From Arenicola marina (taxonomy: Eukaryota > Annelida > Polychaeta > Arenicolidae), in the NCBI GenBank assembly GCA_964019135.1, contig OZ025248.1, forward strand, positions 30,063,670 to 30,127,669: a DNA stretch of 64,000 nt, read 5' to 3'. This document shows positions 25,256 to 37,022 of this stretch, piece by piece. The notes beneath the pieces were generated by a model, which was not told the origin of the DNA, made no database searches, and saw only the letters and a program-made list of their open reading frames with translations. Each line of letters opens with the position of its first letter. The first letter of the stretch is position 1. The position numbers were made by a program, and so were the translations under genes.

Positions 25256-25790
25256 GCCAATACCATCTCATGAATGACCTTCAACACCAGCACCATTTCA
25301 TGTATGACCTTCAACATCATCACCATCTCATGAATGATCTTCACCACAATCTCCATTCCCTGAATGACCTTCACCACCATCACCATCCCATAATGACCTT
25401 CACCGCCATCACCATCTCATGAATGACCTTCATTACAATCACCATCTCATGAATGACCTTAACCACCATCACTATGTCATGAATGACCTTCACCACCATC
25501 ACCGTCTCATGAATGACCTTCACCACCATCATCATCTCATGAATGACCTTAACCACAATCGCCATTTCATGAATGACCTTAACCACCATCACATTCTCAT
25601 GAATGACCTTCACCACCATCACATGCATGACCTTCACCACCATCACCATCTCATGAATGACCTTTACTTCCATAATCACCTCTTTGATGACGAGCACCAC
25701 CATCTCGATGACCATCACCACCATCACCAATGACTATCACCACCATCACCAATGACTATCACCACCATCACCAACGACTATCCCCACGCT
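25256..25790. repeat. 30-bp minisatellite, about 14-16 copies
   Basis: The unit is built on 'atgaatgaccttcaccacc' plus 'atcaccatctc'. The length is a multiple of 3, so both strands are open (LMNDLHHHHH on plus, VVKVIHEM on minus). The right end decays into short 'caccaccatcaccaatgactat' repeats. There is no sign of a real protein, since synonymous and non-synonymous changes look equally common. Confidence 0.94.
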
Positions 25791-26811
25791 GAAGCTGGTT
25801 CTCTCACTCGCTTTGTGCTCCTTTCTCCTCTGCCCTTTCTCCCCTGCTCTCTCCTCTATAGCCTCTCCCATTTCCCGTCTCTCGTCTCCCCACTCCCCTT
25901 TTCCCTCTCCCCGTCTCGCCGTAGCCCTATAGCCCGAGACGAACGTTACTGTCGTAGAGAGTCCGGGAACAATACACATTAACAATTCTTAGACCCACAC
26001 AAAGCGATCTTCAAGGATCCCTATAAGCACCCTCTACCACCCTCCGCCCTCGACCCTTCACCCTCCACCCCCCCCCCCCCCTTCCCACACCGCCCCACCC
26101 CACACACACTCATATGCTCATGTTGTGTTTTTATGGCTTTGCACCGCCTGGCGCGGGTCATAGAACAAGCGTGTGAGAGAGCTTCAGTGCTTTATTACGG
26201 CCGACGTACATCCCGCCTTCGACGGAGCGGGTCGGGGCCTGGTGTTCGGGACCGCCGACTTCCTGGAAGAAACTGACAAACAAACAGCGGATTTACTGAC
26301 AGATAACAACATCAGGCGTCACTTTCTCTCCTCGAATTTATTGCTAATTTCCTTAATGTCCATTCCGGTGTAAGGAAAACATGTAAACAGAACACTCATG
26401 ATGAGAGAGAAAAAACAACTATTTGTCTTTCTTAGACATCCAAAAGGTGGCTGGAATTCGTGCCAAGCGCACAGGCCAACACAAATGAACGGAAGTTACT
26501 GCGTAGGCGTCCAATTTGTGTACATTTCAATTGTATAAACCATTTTACGGAATTCCTATGTTTGTGATGTATCCATGGGAATGCAATAACAACAACTGTA
26601 TCTACACTGAGGGCGATTTCATACAGTCGTTGTGGCTGGCCTCATGAGTGGAGATGTGCCATGACGGAGAACGGTGGGTGAAACTGGAATGATTGCCCTG
26701 TTAGTAACCTGTTACTTTCAAAATCTGTTACATGTTTCTGTATTACTATTATTATAATATCGGACTCGTACGTTCCATGCAAATACATTTGTATAAATAT
26801 TCATATTATGA
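25791..26811. other. Unique DNA, no gene seen
   Basis: A pyrimidine-rich stretch near 25810-25920 and a C run near 26067-26080, then AT-rich unique sequence. No gene recognised. Confidence 0.5.
26790..26803. repeat. Left 14-bp direct repeat flanking the Gypsy relic
   Basis: TGTATAAATATTCA is identical to 27174-27187. It could be a target-site duplication of the kind made by target-primed reverse transcription, or a recombination scar. The sequence is AT-rich, so coincidence is possible. Confidence 0.5.
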
Positions 26812-27180
26812 ATTACAATATTCTACAGCGACCACAAACCACTTGAGAGCATAACACGTAAACCTGTCGACAAAGCACCAAAGAGACTCCAAGGAATGCT
26901 GCTACGAGCATTAACATACGACGTGGAGGTGAAATACTTGGAGGGCAAGAATATGCTCTTAGCTGACGCACTGAGTCGCGAGTATATTACTAATATGAAA
27001 CAAACACCTGATGTTATTGAAACAGTGAATGCTCTTAAATACATTCCAATAAAGGAAGAGAAGATGAGGAAAATCAGACAAGCTACAAATGATGATCTCT
27101 CATTACAACAGCTTAAGACCATGATACTTGAAGGATGGCCAAGCGAAAAAACAAGATCCCACCTCTGCCACCATGTATAA
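26812..27180 (+). pseudogene. Ty3/Gypsy retrotransposon pol fragment (end of RNase H)
   Basis: An open frame from 26812 to the stop at 27178-27180 encodes the C-terminal part of a Ty3/Gypsy RNase H domain and the start of the linker towards integrase. Visible are SDHKPLE (the late catalytic Asp region), a PKRLQGMLLRAL stretch, YDVEVKYLEGKNMLLADALS, and a linker ending in QQLKTMILEGWP, all typical of this family. A stop (TGA 26809-26811) lies directly upstream. Reverse transcriptase, protease, integrase and LTRs are absent. After GWP the frame departs from the usual pattern near an A run at about 27145, consistent with a small indel. Normal pol is over 1000 residues, so this is a dead relic. 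It is bounded by a 14-bp direct repeat TGTATAAATATTCA at 26790-26803 and 27174-27187. Confidence 0.88.
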
Positions 27181-27187
27181 ATATTCA
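27174..27187. repeat. Right 14-bp direct repeat flanking the Gypsy relic
   Basis: Identical to 26790-26803. It overlaps the stop codon of the relic frame, so the element body would end near 27173. Confidence 0.5.
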
Positions 27188-28190
27188 ATAAGTGAGCCGC
27201 ACAGAGTACGAGAGAATATGAGAGAGAAAAGAAACAACACAGTTCATGACAGTTGACAAGTGTAATCTGTAAGGTCAAGGTCTCGCTACATGTGACGTCA
27301 TCGCGGCGGGAGAGGCTTCGTTATCTCAATAAGCATATTGTTCCAACATTGTAACCAGCTGCTCATAGAAGTAGTCGCTATTAAACCGTGGGCAGTAAAC
27401 GTGCAGCCAGTTAGTAGACGTGCAATGCGACATTATGAAATGTATTACCTCTCATATATATGAAAGTCTTCGGCATCGATGCGAATTCTTGGGAAAATCT
27501 AGCATCCAAAAAGAGGGGATAGGCACTTCTCGTGCGAGAGGAAATGGCCCACCACGACAGGCTCTAGTTTGAGAATCTGGATTTGAAACGCCGATCTGGG
27601 CGCCCACCAGCGAGCACAAACCAAGACCTATCGACGGGTCACCCACTCGACGACTGCGGTAAGCTCCGTCACAGATAGGCTTATTTAGTCATAAGCGCAA
27701 ATGCCGCGAAAGAAGTCTCACTATTTAAACCCAAACAAAAGCTGCAAATTCATAGTAACTATGCTATACTAACATATCCTTAAACTTAACACCTGCACCC
27801 CTGGCTGTCCTGGCCCGGCTTAACACATGTGTCCGCAAAGGTGGCACGAAAGGGTGATTCGTTTGCTTAGTGGACGCCCAGTCATAATCTTTGTTTAAGG
27901 GCATCGCTTATGTGAAAGCTTTGGTTGGTTTTCTTCTAACTACCTAACTCAACAGGGGTATTTCTCACATGAAAGGGGACGGGGGTGGGGGGGGGGGACG
28001 AGAGTCGAGAAAGCTAGGACACACTGTACACAGTCCGATCGTTTGGAAAAATAAGTTAAAATTCGGTCCTCCCCCCCCCCCTATGTCGGGTGCCAAGCCT
28101 AATTAATAATACATTTATTGTGTTATCGTGTGAACAAGGCGTAGAGCGCTGCTTTCAGTTTTCGCCCTTTTAGAAAACGAGAAACTGAGT
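27188..28190. other. Unique DNA, no gene seen
   Basis: Unique sequence with a full TGACGTCA at 27293-27300, a G run at about 27987-27997 and a C run at about 28070-28081. No gene recognised. Confidence 0.5.
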
Positions 28191-28457
28191 AATAGACCGA
28201 TCCACAGTCCGACACTAGACCCCGCCCACACTTGAGTCCTTTTTCTTTAGTCGTGAGCATGAAATTGACAATCATAGCTGATGGTAGGTACAAGTGAGCA
28301 ATACTCATCTCTGAAACTGACAACGAAGTGACAGGCTGCTTTGTTTGTCCGACTTGTTTGTCCGACCTAACGCACGTGGATGAGCTTTTTGCGGCACATG
28401 ATTGGATAAAAGCAGCAGTGACGTCAGTGAATGATTGACAGCCCGGATCGGTCTATT
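28191..28457. mobile_element. Possible MITE-like element with 13-bp terminal inverted repeats
   Basis: AATAGACCGATCC at 28191-28203 is perfectly inverted at 28445-28457. The 267-bp segment contains TGACGTCA at 28419-28426 and a CCAAT-type 'gattgg' at 28400-28405. The inverted repeat does not extend further and no clear target duplication is visible. A 13-bp inverted pair at this spacing is not far from chance in a 64-kb window, so this is tentative. Confidence 0.3.
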
Positions 28458-29060
28458 GGCAGCATTGAGTTCGAACGTTCGATATCTTTAATTTTCTTTC
28501 TTGTCACCGCTTTTTTTCTACTGACAGCAGCGGTTCGATTGGAGTAACGGATCACCACCTAGGACAAAACAATGCCACCCACCCCCACCCCTCCCCCGCC
28601 CCGCCCGCCCCCTCTGTGTGCGCCACTTGAGTTGGTACTCTGAACACCGCGATATATGTGCTCTGCTGATCAAGTGGCATATCCTAACCCAGTATATAGT
28701 GACGGATTCATAGCCTAGATATCACTACATGTGACAGACAGGCCCCAAGCTATCTGTGATGTTGTTGTACAAAGGGTTTCTCACGTAGATTGCACCGAGC
28801 GCCCTCTGGCGTCAGACTCAAGCGCCGCTCCAAAGAATGTTTTCCAGGATGCTTATGGTTATATCTGACAAGTGCAAAACAGTATAAAAAGCTACATCAA
28901 ACACGACATGATCACCCTCACCAATAGTCGGTATTGACATCTTTGGGGTGGACGCGAGCTGGAAGGTGGGGTGGGGTGGGTGGTCAGGGGCCGGCATGAT
29001 GGTCGGGCTAAGGCTTGCGTTGTGACCTTGCCATCATTGCAGTTAGCGTCGGTGGAAGGG
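28458..29060. other. Unique DNA, TATA motif, no gene seen
   Basis: Unique. A 'gtataaaaagc' TATA-like motif lies at about 28882-28892. No gene recognised. Confidence 0.45.
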
Positions 29061-29175
29061 GGTGGGGATGATCAGCGCAGGGGCTGGGGCGGGGGCGGAG
29101 GCGGGGGCAGGGGCGGGAGCGGGCGCGGGGGCGGGCGCGGGGGCGGGCGCGGGGGCGCGGGCGGGGGCTTGTGTT
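29061..29175. repeat. GC-rich minisatellite with duplicated flank
   Basis: GGGGCG/GGGCGC-type repeats (unit roughly 6-12 bp, e.g. gcgggcgcgggg) at about 29083-29168. The left flank (ttgtgaccttgccatcattg near 29019-29038) is a diverged duplicate of the right flank (ttgtgttgtggtcatgccat near 29169-29188). Open frames here (GAGAGA, RGGGRGG) are repeat artefacts. Confidence 0.8.
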
Positions 29176-29188
29176 GTGGTCATGCCAT

Positions 29189-31710
29189 CATCGTTGTTGG
29201 TGGACGGAGATGAGGGTGATCAATTGAAGGGTAGGGTTGCGTAGTTGAGTTTATCTGAAGACTGGTTTAATTTCGCGTGACGTCATGCGCCACGTGGCTG
29301 CATTAAGTGCGGACCTGCTCTCGCACCTGCTCCGGCCATAAGCCATCATCGTCTCCCGATGTGTGAGAGGTGCCGACAGAGCTGGGAGAGCGCAAACGAC
29401 TTGGACCTAAGGGAGTCCTGCTGTCCCAGGCAACTCTCTCGACAAAATTTCTCTTGCATTCGGTTCGCACTTGCTGGTGGACAAGAAAAAAAAATCCAAA
29501 AGCAACCATCTCACATCTTATGACGGTTTACGTTGGTGCGTGGGGCAATTTGCCTCGCAACGGCAGGTTTAATCACCTTATAAACTGCGCCGGCTAAAAG
29601 TTACACCAGGTTTACACAGCGCGCGTTTTATATCCGTCGTGAAACGGTACTAAACACCGAACTGTGGCTAGACTAACCTCACATATACGTTGCGTAATGT
29701 TCGCACCGACGGACCGCCAAACCACACTCATCCATACCAACCCAGAATCATTATTACCAACCCACACCCATCCATACTAATCCGGACCCATCCATACCAA
29801 TACACGCATTGCACCACAGCGATCTGTTGGGGTAGCTCTTTCTTATTGCATTGTGCCACGGATAGACAGCTATAGCTTGAGAGCTATAGCTGTTATGTTT
29901 GTCATTGGCCGCGGTATCCCCACAATGGGCTCGTTCTGTTGTGGCCTGTCCTCGGGGTAACATCTCATAGATGTCTGTATTTATGTTGTGTTATTGTATC
30001 ACCACTTTCAGGGCCGCGACACAGACAGCCCATCAGAGCCTCGACCGGAAACACGTTTACTTCACGACTGGAATATACGGAAACTGTAAGGATGGTTCTG
30101 GCATTGGAGGGATAACCCTTGCGTTTGTGGCTGCAACAATGGTCATGTTTTACTTTAAACCGTTGGTGTCACGCCAAAACTTAAAACTGGTTAGCCTCCT
30201 AACGCCTGTGGTCGTTGCCATTGCTCGGTCATATTGCCATCATAGAGGTTTGTAGTTGGCTGGCAGCAAGAAGTTCTACCCAGTCAGTTATTCGGATAAC
30301 AGATGCCGACGAGGTTATCTTCTCCTCCGAACTGCCTCCGTTATTATACTTTTTGATTGATTTTCGGTTTTCATCAGTACGCAATTATTTTGATGTTTAT
30401 TAGTATAGTTGGTACCGTTCAACACTCTTATATTTTTGAACTCTCGAAAAATGATTTTATATTATTTAATTAAAAGATAATTGAATATTTAAGGACCTAG
30501 ATGATCGCTGTTCCTCCTCGTTTTTCTGAAAACCATTTGTAAATGTTATCATATTTCGGATGCCCCAGCTTTCAATTAAATAGAAAACTGCATTACAAGT
30601 AAAAATCCCAGTGGCTCTTATGAAAGCGATGATTATTGATATATTTCTGAGCATGGCGGATGTCCCCTCACCTTCCCTGGCTAAACGATAGGAGCAATCC
30701 GCTCAGTTGAAACCTTAGTACGTGGTAAATCAAGCTGACTGAAAATGATATGTAAATTTTAAGCCAATGTATTAATTATGAGAGTTCTTAATAAATTTTC
30801 AATTCCGCTTTGGCTTAAACGTGCGAGATCTACTACGTATTGTCAGGCTATCCAGTTTTACCACTATAAGGTGCTCGGTCAATATATATTTGGATAATGT
30901 ATTTGGCATACGTACATGCCGATATGTGCCGCCTAGGTACAGAGCGATGTGTTCCGCCTATGTACATGGCAATTAGTTACGCCAACCTATAATAGGGTCA
31001 CGTGGTCTACTCACGTTTATTGGCGATGCGTTCCGCCAATTACTAGCGAAGTTTTTTCGCCAGTTAGTGTCAATTTGTATGTCATGTAGTGTCTTTCTCA
31101 CTCGGCAATAAATTTGCTCTTTCCAATCCCATACACTGTGTTCTGTTTTCTTGCCAGGGAACAAGGTGCTTGTCTTCTCGTGTTATTCCATCACCATGAC
31201 TCAGCGTACGGTAGCGCCCTCACCTCGCCCTAAAATAAGCACCGCCCATAGCAGTAAGACGACCAGACATTTAAAATTAGAACACCCGCCTAAGAGGGGT
31301 GGGGCGGAGCGGGGCGTACATTGTTATATCATTTACCATATAACTTATAACGTTATTTAAAGACACGCGCACTGGGTCTAGTCTTGGTGCGAATTTAACT
31401 ATGTTGTTGACATGACCTCACATAAAATAACTGGCTGGAATTTTCAGGCACGCCTGCTCACCCACCTTTGCCCTCCACACCACATCGCATGGACACCACA
31501 TATTAAGCGATATTTATCGATTACCGTGAATGCCGCTACAGACCTATGCCCTCCAGTAATTTGACGATATCTCCACTGTAAAATGGAGCTAATACATCTC
31601 TTTCTCTATAACTTCCGTTTGCAAGCATGTATTACAAGGCATACATGTGTATCGATGCGCTCTGCTCGCCAACCCTCGTGTGATGTGAATGGCTGACCCG
31701 AATCGAATGT
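29189..31710. other. Unique DNA, no confident gene
   Basis: Mostly AT-rich unique sequence with a full TGACGTCA at 29278-29285 beside an E-box CACGTG (29291-29296). A perfect hairpin lies at 29866-29893. Small frames such as 29971-30255 show no recognisable domain. 'ccgcctaggtacagagcgatgtg' and 'ccgcctatgtacatggcaatta' near 30930-30975 form a small local repeat. Confidence 0.5.
29866..29893. repeat. Perfect 12-bp hairpin
   Basis: ACAGCTATAGCT (29866-29877) and AGCTATAGCTGT (29882-29893) are perfect inverted repeats separated by TGAG. Each arm contains its own palindrome AGCTATAGCT. Confidence 0.85.
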
Positions 31711-31959
31711 TAGGGGTCCGGAAGGGGTAAATGGCGATACGCGACGCAGGCATATTTGAAAAATCGACATTGGACATTGACCCCCCAAATTCCGACACTG
31801 AGGATCTGACAAAGCGACATCGACACTGATTTTGTCCGAAACGACGCTGAACTTTGCCAAAAAGCGACACGGAACGTCGTGAAAAATCGACATTCGGAAC
31901 AGAGAATTTTGAAAAATCGACACTGTACACTAGACCCCCACCCCCTTTCCAGACCCCTA
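31711..31959. mobile_element. Short TIR element with iterated TCGACA motifs (249 bp)
   Basis: The left end TAGGGGTCCGGAAGGGG (31711-31727) matches the inverted right end CCCCTTTCCAGACCCCTA (31942-31959) with one mismatch and one indel. Inside, AAAAATCGACA or AAAAAGCGACA motifs recur (about 31759, 31859, 31884 and 31911) with other cgaca/gcgaca motifs between. No protein-coding capacity is apparent; the reverse frames show a short repeated CRFF/MSIF-type pattern that follows from the motif. The design matches the elements at 57604-57774 and 63127-63327. It is likely a nonautonomous DNA transposon of an unidentified superfamily. Confidence 0.65.
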
Positions 31960-32896
31960 CTGTTAAAATGGCCACCACTGTGGGAGCGAGGTGGCCTGCC
32001 TATAGTTCCTGCATGGGCTTCATTGTGACCCGACCGCATTGTCGATTGCTTGATCAACCGAGCATTTCTGAGCAACTGGCGGGATTCGGGCCTTCACAGG
32101 CTTGTAATTTACCAGCGCGACAGGCCGCCCTGTGATCTTGCGTCGCCCCGCCAAAAGCTTATTGAGACGGTCGCAGCAGGCGAACAGGACATTTGCCGGC
32201 AACGTATGAAGCGGCGGCGTCCCGTACATAGGTTCGTGAACGCTGGTAGGCTAGGCTTGTGTTCTCTGTGGCACTGACGGCGCGTAATTCACTAAAAGGG
32301 GCGACAGGAATGAACACTTCACTCGCTTTCGACTGGTCGCTTGCTGCTGACCTTGTCCGTTGTTATTCTGTCCCGTCGGCCATTGCTCCGGTGTTGTTGT
32401 CATGGCAACATCCGGTTTGTGTCTGATATCGTGGCGCGACCGACCTTGACCTTGAGTTGTGTTTTGGTCAAGACGACAATCTTGTTAACTGAAATCTGTG
32501 CCTCGAGAAACACGCCGGGATTGTGGTTCAAGCCGCTAATTGTTTGTGGCGGTGTATCGTTCTCCTCGACCGACTGCCTGTATCAACATGTTTGTTTTGT
32601 AATATGATACCAGAAATTGACCACAACACTGAAATTGTTTTCACGAGGGGAAGGAGCCTTTCGTGTTGAAGGGAATGCCAGTTTTGTCACGTGGTGTAAG
32701 GCTACTTTTTGCCAGTTTCTTGTTGGGGTGCATGCATACTTGATGCTTCGCGGGATGATCCTCAACCGATGTAATGATGTGCAAACGATTCTTAGCTGAT
32801 GTGCGTTCCCTGTTGTTTCGGGAACATTTGAGGTACTAAAATATAACCGGATGTACGTATCCTATTGTCAGCTGATGTAAGAAGTAAAGTAAATAG
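31960..32896. other. Unique DNA, no gene seen
   Basis: Unique sequence; overlapping small frames on both strands with no recognisable domain. Confidence 0.5.
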
Positions 32897-32950
32897 TAGG
32901 CGTGAGTCATACGCGAGCTATGCTGAAACAATGGATCGCCCTAACACGAA
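32897..32950 (+). repeat. Dispersed repeat family, copy B
   Basis: Contains 'ggcgtgagtcatacgcgagc' then 'tatgctgaaacaatgg' and matches copies A (16884) and C (59422) at most positions. Upstream sequence (agtaaatagta) also resembles that of copy A (gagtaaatggta). Confidence 0.7.
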
Positions 32951-33591
32951 ACAGAAAAGACATCTCAAACCATATTATCTGCTTGTGCGAGCGACGTCCT
33001 GTTCCGCGCCAATCTATTGGACCGAGATCAACCCATGTTGTGTAAATGTTAGGAGGGGGAGGAGGGGGGGGGGCAATGAAGTTACTTTACCCGAGACACA
33101 GATTGAACGATCAGCGGCTGCGTTCCTGGACCAGCCAGCTGAGGTCACATTCTCTCCCTGTCTGAGCTGGAGTGACCTGAAGTGACCCGGTGCCCCCCTC
33201 TGTCCCTTCCCTCCATGGCTTCCTTCGCCCTCAGTTTCCTTTCGCCTCCGTTTGATATATACTGATGATACATTTGGTCACAAAACTATGTTAATCCACT
33301 GTCGACAAAGCCTGTCATATTTTGCCAGAGCCCCGGCGACAGCGGCAGCGGCTGCAATGTATCCCGCCTTCAGACAATGACGATTCCTTTACGATACGTG
33401 GCAACAAGCTGGCATACAGCTATAGACAGCTAGAGGAGCAACTGTGAGCAGTTCGGGAGGCTCTGGGTGGCAAATGTACTTAATAATTATTGGTATATCA
33501 GCCCAAAAACCAAGCGACGTACTCAGACAGGAGACAAGCGGAACTTAGACTGTATTGTCCATGTCTCTTACTTTCGGTTCATAGCGCAACG
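32951..33591. other. Unique DNA, no gene seen
   Basis: Unique sequence with a G run at about 33064-33072. No gene recognised. Confidence 0.5.
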
Positions 33592-33772
33592 CACGCCACC
33601 ACCCTAAGCACCCTCACCACCCTCATCGTACGCATCACCCCTTACCACCCTCACCACCCTAACCACCATCGCCACCCCCACTACCCTAACCACCATCGCC
33701 ACCCTCACCACCCTAACCACCATCGCCACCCTCACCACCCTAACCACCATCGCCACCCTCACCACTCCATCG
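33592..33772. repeat. 27-bp minisatellite, about 5-6 copies
   Basis: 'aaccaccatcgcc' recurs at 33661, 33688, 33715 and 33742, exactly 27 bp apart, with more diverged CACC-type units to the left. Its composition resembles the 12-bp array at 2007-6080 (CACCATC). Open His/Pro frames are artefacts. Confidence 0.88.
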
Positions 33773-36495
33773 CCTCTTCGATCCGTCCCTGCTCATATAA
33801 CAATTTGTGCTTAGAACCAACCACCATCAAATGGGCCTGGAAATGAGTTTACAGATATATGGCTATATATATATCACTCAGGTCACGATGTGGTTGCCCG
33901 CCATGACCCATGTTTACATTGACGCCTGCGAGAAAAAACAAAATGCAACCTGTATGGATTTGTCCCAGATATAATAGGACATATGTGCCTATATATGGTA
34001 ACGTTAGCTGCGGAGCGCGACTAATAATTCACCGATATTCACCGTCTAGATATCCATCCGCATGTGTCTCTACGTAGTTATATATGCGGATATGTATATA
34101 ATATGTATGCCGCGGTATAGCTGGGCCCAGTGTGGAAGCCGACACGGTAACTGGATCACATGAAGCCGTAGGCCGGAGCAGGTATGTTGTTGACGGGGGT
34201 TCTGGCTGACGGGGGGCGGGGGGTGTGAGGCGGGGAGGCTGTGTAAGAGTGGGGATGGGAACGGGGGTGGGGTGGGGGTGAGGGGGATGTGTGGGTGGTG
34301 TGTGTTGGCGGTGGAGTATATAAATCGCATGTTGACCATGTGGACGAGGAGTTATCTTATATTGTCATTCCTCGCGGTAACCAACATGTTCCCTCTACCC
34401 CCACCCTCTACCCCCACCACCAATCACCACCCCTCGCTTGATCATTCTTGTCTCGCACCCCACCACCCCCACCCCTCCACTCACCTCCTTCCCCCACGGG
34501 TCAGACGCCCAGCCCATCCTGCAGTGTCTTCCATGGTGCAATACTCACTCCCAACTTCTACCCCAGTAACTCCTGGTCTCCACTCCCTACCCGCCAGCGG
34601 CCACCCCCTCCTGACCCGCCCCCCACCCCCTTCGCACTACGGCCACCATTCACCCCGCCCCCTACGGCGGTCACCCCCTCCGGACCCCCCGCCCCCCTTC
34701 CCTCTACAACCACCTTCTCCTGGTCACTTCCCGAGGACATGTCTCAATCTCGGACGCCATGTTCCGTCCCTCCGTTCGCCACACGCCCCCCCCCCCCTTC
34801 GCCACCCCACCATCCAACCCTCCCCCGCCGCCGTGACCCCGCGCACCCGGAACGTACGAACCCAGCCCCCACGCCGTGTGACGTCATTCCACTTCCGCCC
34901 CCGCCGTCCTCGACCCTCGAGGCACTTCGGCCATCGAGCTTGAACCCGTATCTCGCATAAAATAACCTTTATCGCCGTCTTTGTGGTCGCCAAATCGACG
35001 CGTTATCTCTTGAAGTTCCAAGTGGTCGATGGGAGGGGTGGGGGGGGGGGGTAGAGAGAGGGGGGGGGGGGGTAGGCCACACGTATAGATCACTACACAG
35101 AGACTTAATGTATGCGCCGAGCGTCGGAAGAAAAACCCTCGTACTGTTATCATTTACTCTTACACCTTACCTCCTAGGGAACGGCGAGCAGGGGGCACGG
35201 GGGCCGGGGTGGGGGGGGGGGGGGGTGGGGGGCGGCGGATTCACTGGAGTAGCAGGACAGGTAATGATGACCGCTCTATCTAAGGTTAGGACTACGGCAG
35301 GCAGACGCTGGGTTGCTGACGCCTGAGAGTTGTATATATACACCTCGAGGAGGTCGGTACCATCGGTGGATGTCGAGAGAGGAGAGAGAGGGCGGAACCT
35401 CCTGCGATTGAAGGGTGGCCCACGGTGTGAATTAAGGCGAAGTCAGCCCGTGGAAATCTGCTACACTGGTCACAACAGTCTTAGTCGACAGGCCTCTCTT
35501 AGCGTTCGGCCCACGTTGAGGGCGTGTTCGATTTAACTGAAACCGACGGGAAACCGAAACCGTTTTTGAAACCGGTTTCAACGGTTTGCCCACCTGAAGG
35601 CGAACGCATAGTTTCAGTATGTATATTGGCAATTGCCATGCGCTTTTAAAGTTATGCCAGCATAAATATGCCGTTTGTTTCATGTTCTACCCGCGATTGG
35701 ACTGTCCGTTAATATTGGATTATGTTATTAAATTAGTATCATACTTTTGCCCAGAAGTCTCTATTCATTACATTTATGATTAATTATGGTGTATGTGTTG
35801 ATTAAACTGGCAGTTCCGCGGAACCGAAACCGTGTGTGACAGAGATTGGAGACGGGTCACTGATACGGCTCTTGGCCAGAACTTGGTCTCTTGTGGCAGA
35901 ATTTATGGCCACGGATCTGTCGGACTCGATCCCCCGGCTCATAATTTGATTAGTTAGTATTGACGTGGCAATGGGGATGTTATCTCCTATAATACAGATC
36001 AGTCATGATAGTGGTACACTTCCCTAAATGATTAAATAAGAAACAGTGCGGCGGGGCTGTAGGGCAATGTACACTAGGGCGGTTATCATGTAATAACAGT
36101 GTCTCATCCAAGCGGAATCTGCCATCAAGTGTGGGGGAGTATGGCACGAGATGGCGCACGATGTGGTGGCTCAGTGGGTGGCTCAATACGATGTCGAGTA
36201 GCGCAGTATGAGCCGTACTATAGTGCCACAGAATGGCGGAGAGATATATCGCATGATATGCTACCCTGTGTAGCGGCGGTATGTGCTCTCCAGTGTCACG
36301 GGACACATCACCAGGAGTTGCACCATGTGGTCTCCAGTGTCACGGGACATACCGTACTGTTGCAGAATCTGCCTCGGTATGTGGTGTAATATGGTGACTG
36401 AGGATCTCTTAGATAGACATAGATCTCTATATATATCACACGGTGTCGTCGACTGCAGTACACCGCAACGGAATGCGCCGCAAAGAGTCGTATGA
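33773..36495. other. Mostly unique DNA, no confident gene
   Basis: Contains a pyrimidine-rich block at about 34390-34930 with overlapping Pro-rich frames, G runs near 35041-35050, 35061-35072 and 35211-35224, and a full TGACGTCA at 34879-34886. At 35537-35620 there is a cluster of GAAACCG motifs with inverted counterparts. A 'tctccagtgtcacgggaca' pair, 44 bp apart, lies at 36287 and 36331. No gene recognised. Confidence 0.5.
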
Positions 36496-36682
36496 CGTAC
36501 TCAATGCCACGGACATGGAGCCGCGGAGTGCGTTGTCACAACCAACGCCTACCGTCACCCCCGTCACCGCCAGCGCCACCCCCATCACCGCCACCACCAC
36601 CGGGGTCCGGATTGCCATCCAACAGTTCCAGCGAAACCCTCACCAACGTCTACACACAACAATGTCACTTTTTCACATCAGA

Positions 36683-36869
36683 ATTCCTTCACAGAAGTTG
36701 GTTCCACGGAGGAGGTGGAGGACGAGGAGGGCATTGAGTATGCATGGGCGCCACCCCTCAAGACGCCGTCAGTTCCACGAACTAACCGGAGCAATGATGT
36801 GAAGCAGAACACCTTACGCCCACCTCTACCCCCTTCCGTGCCTCCCGCCCCCAGCCCCCCCAACCGCCC
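36683..36869 (+). CDS. Possible internal exon, unknown protein (weak)
   Basis: A frame open from about 36496 to 36949 has a mixed, protein-like composition between residue-poor flanks: an acidic stretch (STEEVEDEEGIEYAW) followed by PPLKTPSVPRTNRSNDVKQN and then a proline-rich tail. A plausible acceptor lies at 36682 (tttttcacatcag) and a weak donor at about 36869 (ccag|gtttaa). I know of no family with this sequence. It could equally be chance in CpG-rich DNA next to the promoter candidate at 36970. Exon ends are guesses. Confidence 0.2.
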
Positions 36870-36969
36870 AGGTTTAACCACCCCTACCGCGCTGGCGTCT
36901 GCCGGGTGCTGTGGCCAGAGAGCCACGGCGACAGTGGGAGGCCCGGGCTGACGGGCGGGATGGCTCCGG

Positions 36970-37022
36970 ATTGGCTGATGGCAGGGCGGCTATAAAGGCC
37001 GGGGACTGGACGGACCATCGCC
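36970..37022 (+). promoter_or_regulatory. CCAAT/GC/TATA promoter candidate
   Basis: In GC-rich sequence there is an inverted CCAAT (attgg 36970-36974), a GC box GGGCGG (36984-36989) and TATAAAGG (36991-36998), in canonical order and spacing. Transcription would start near 37020-37025. Downstream DNA to about 37430 is GC-rich and has GGT/GGC repeats (37125-37212). No coding exon is recognisable after it, so the gene it would serve is unknown. Confidence 0.45.

Noticed and set aside
25269..25733. His-rich frame and antisense VVKVIHEM frame
   Set aside because: Artefact of the 30-bp array; both strands are open.
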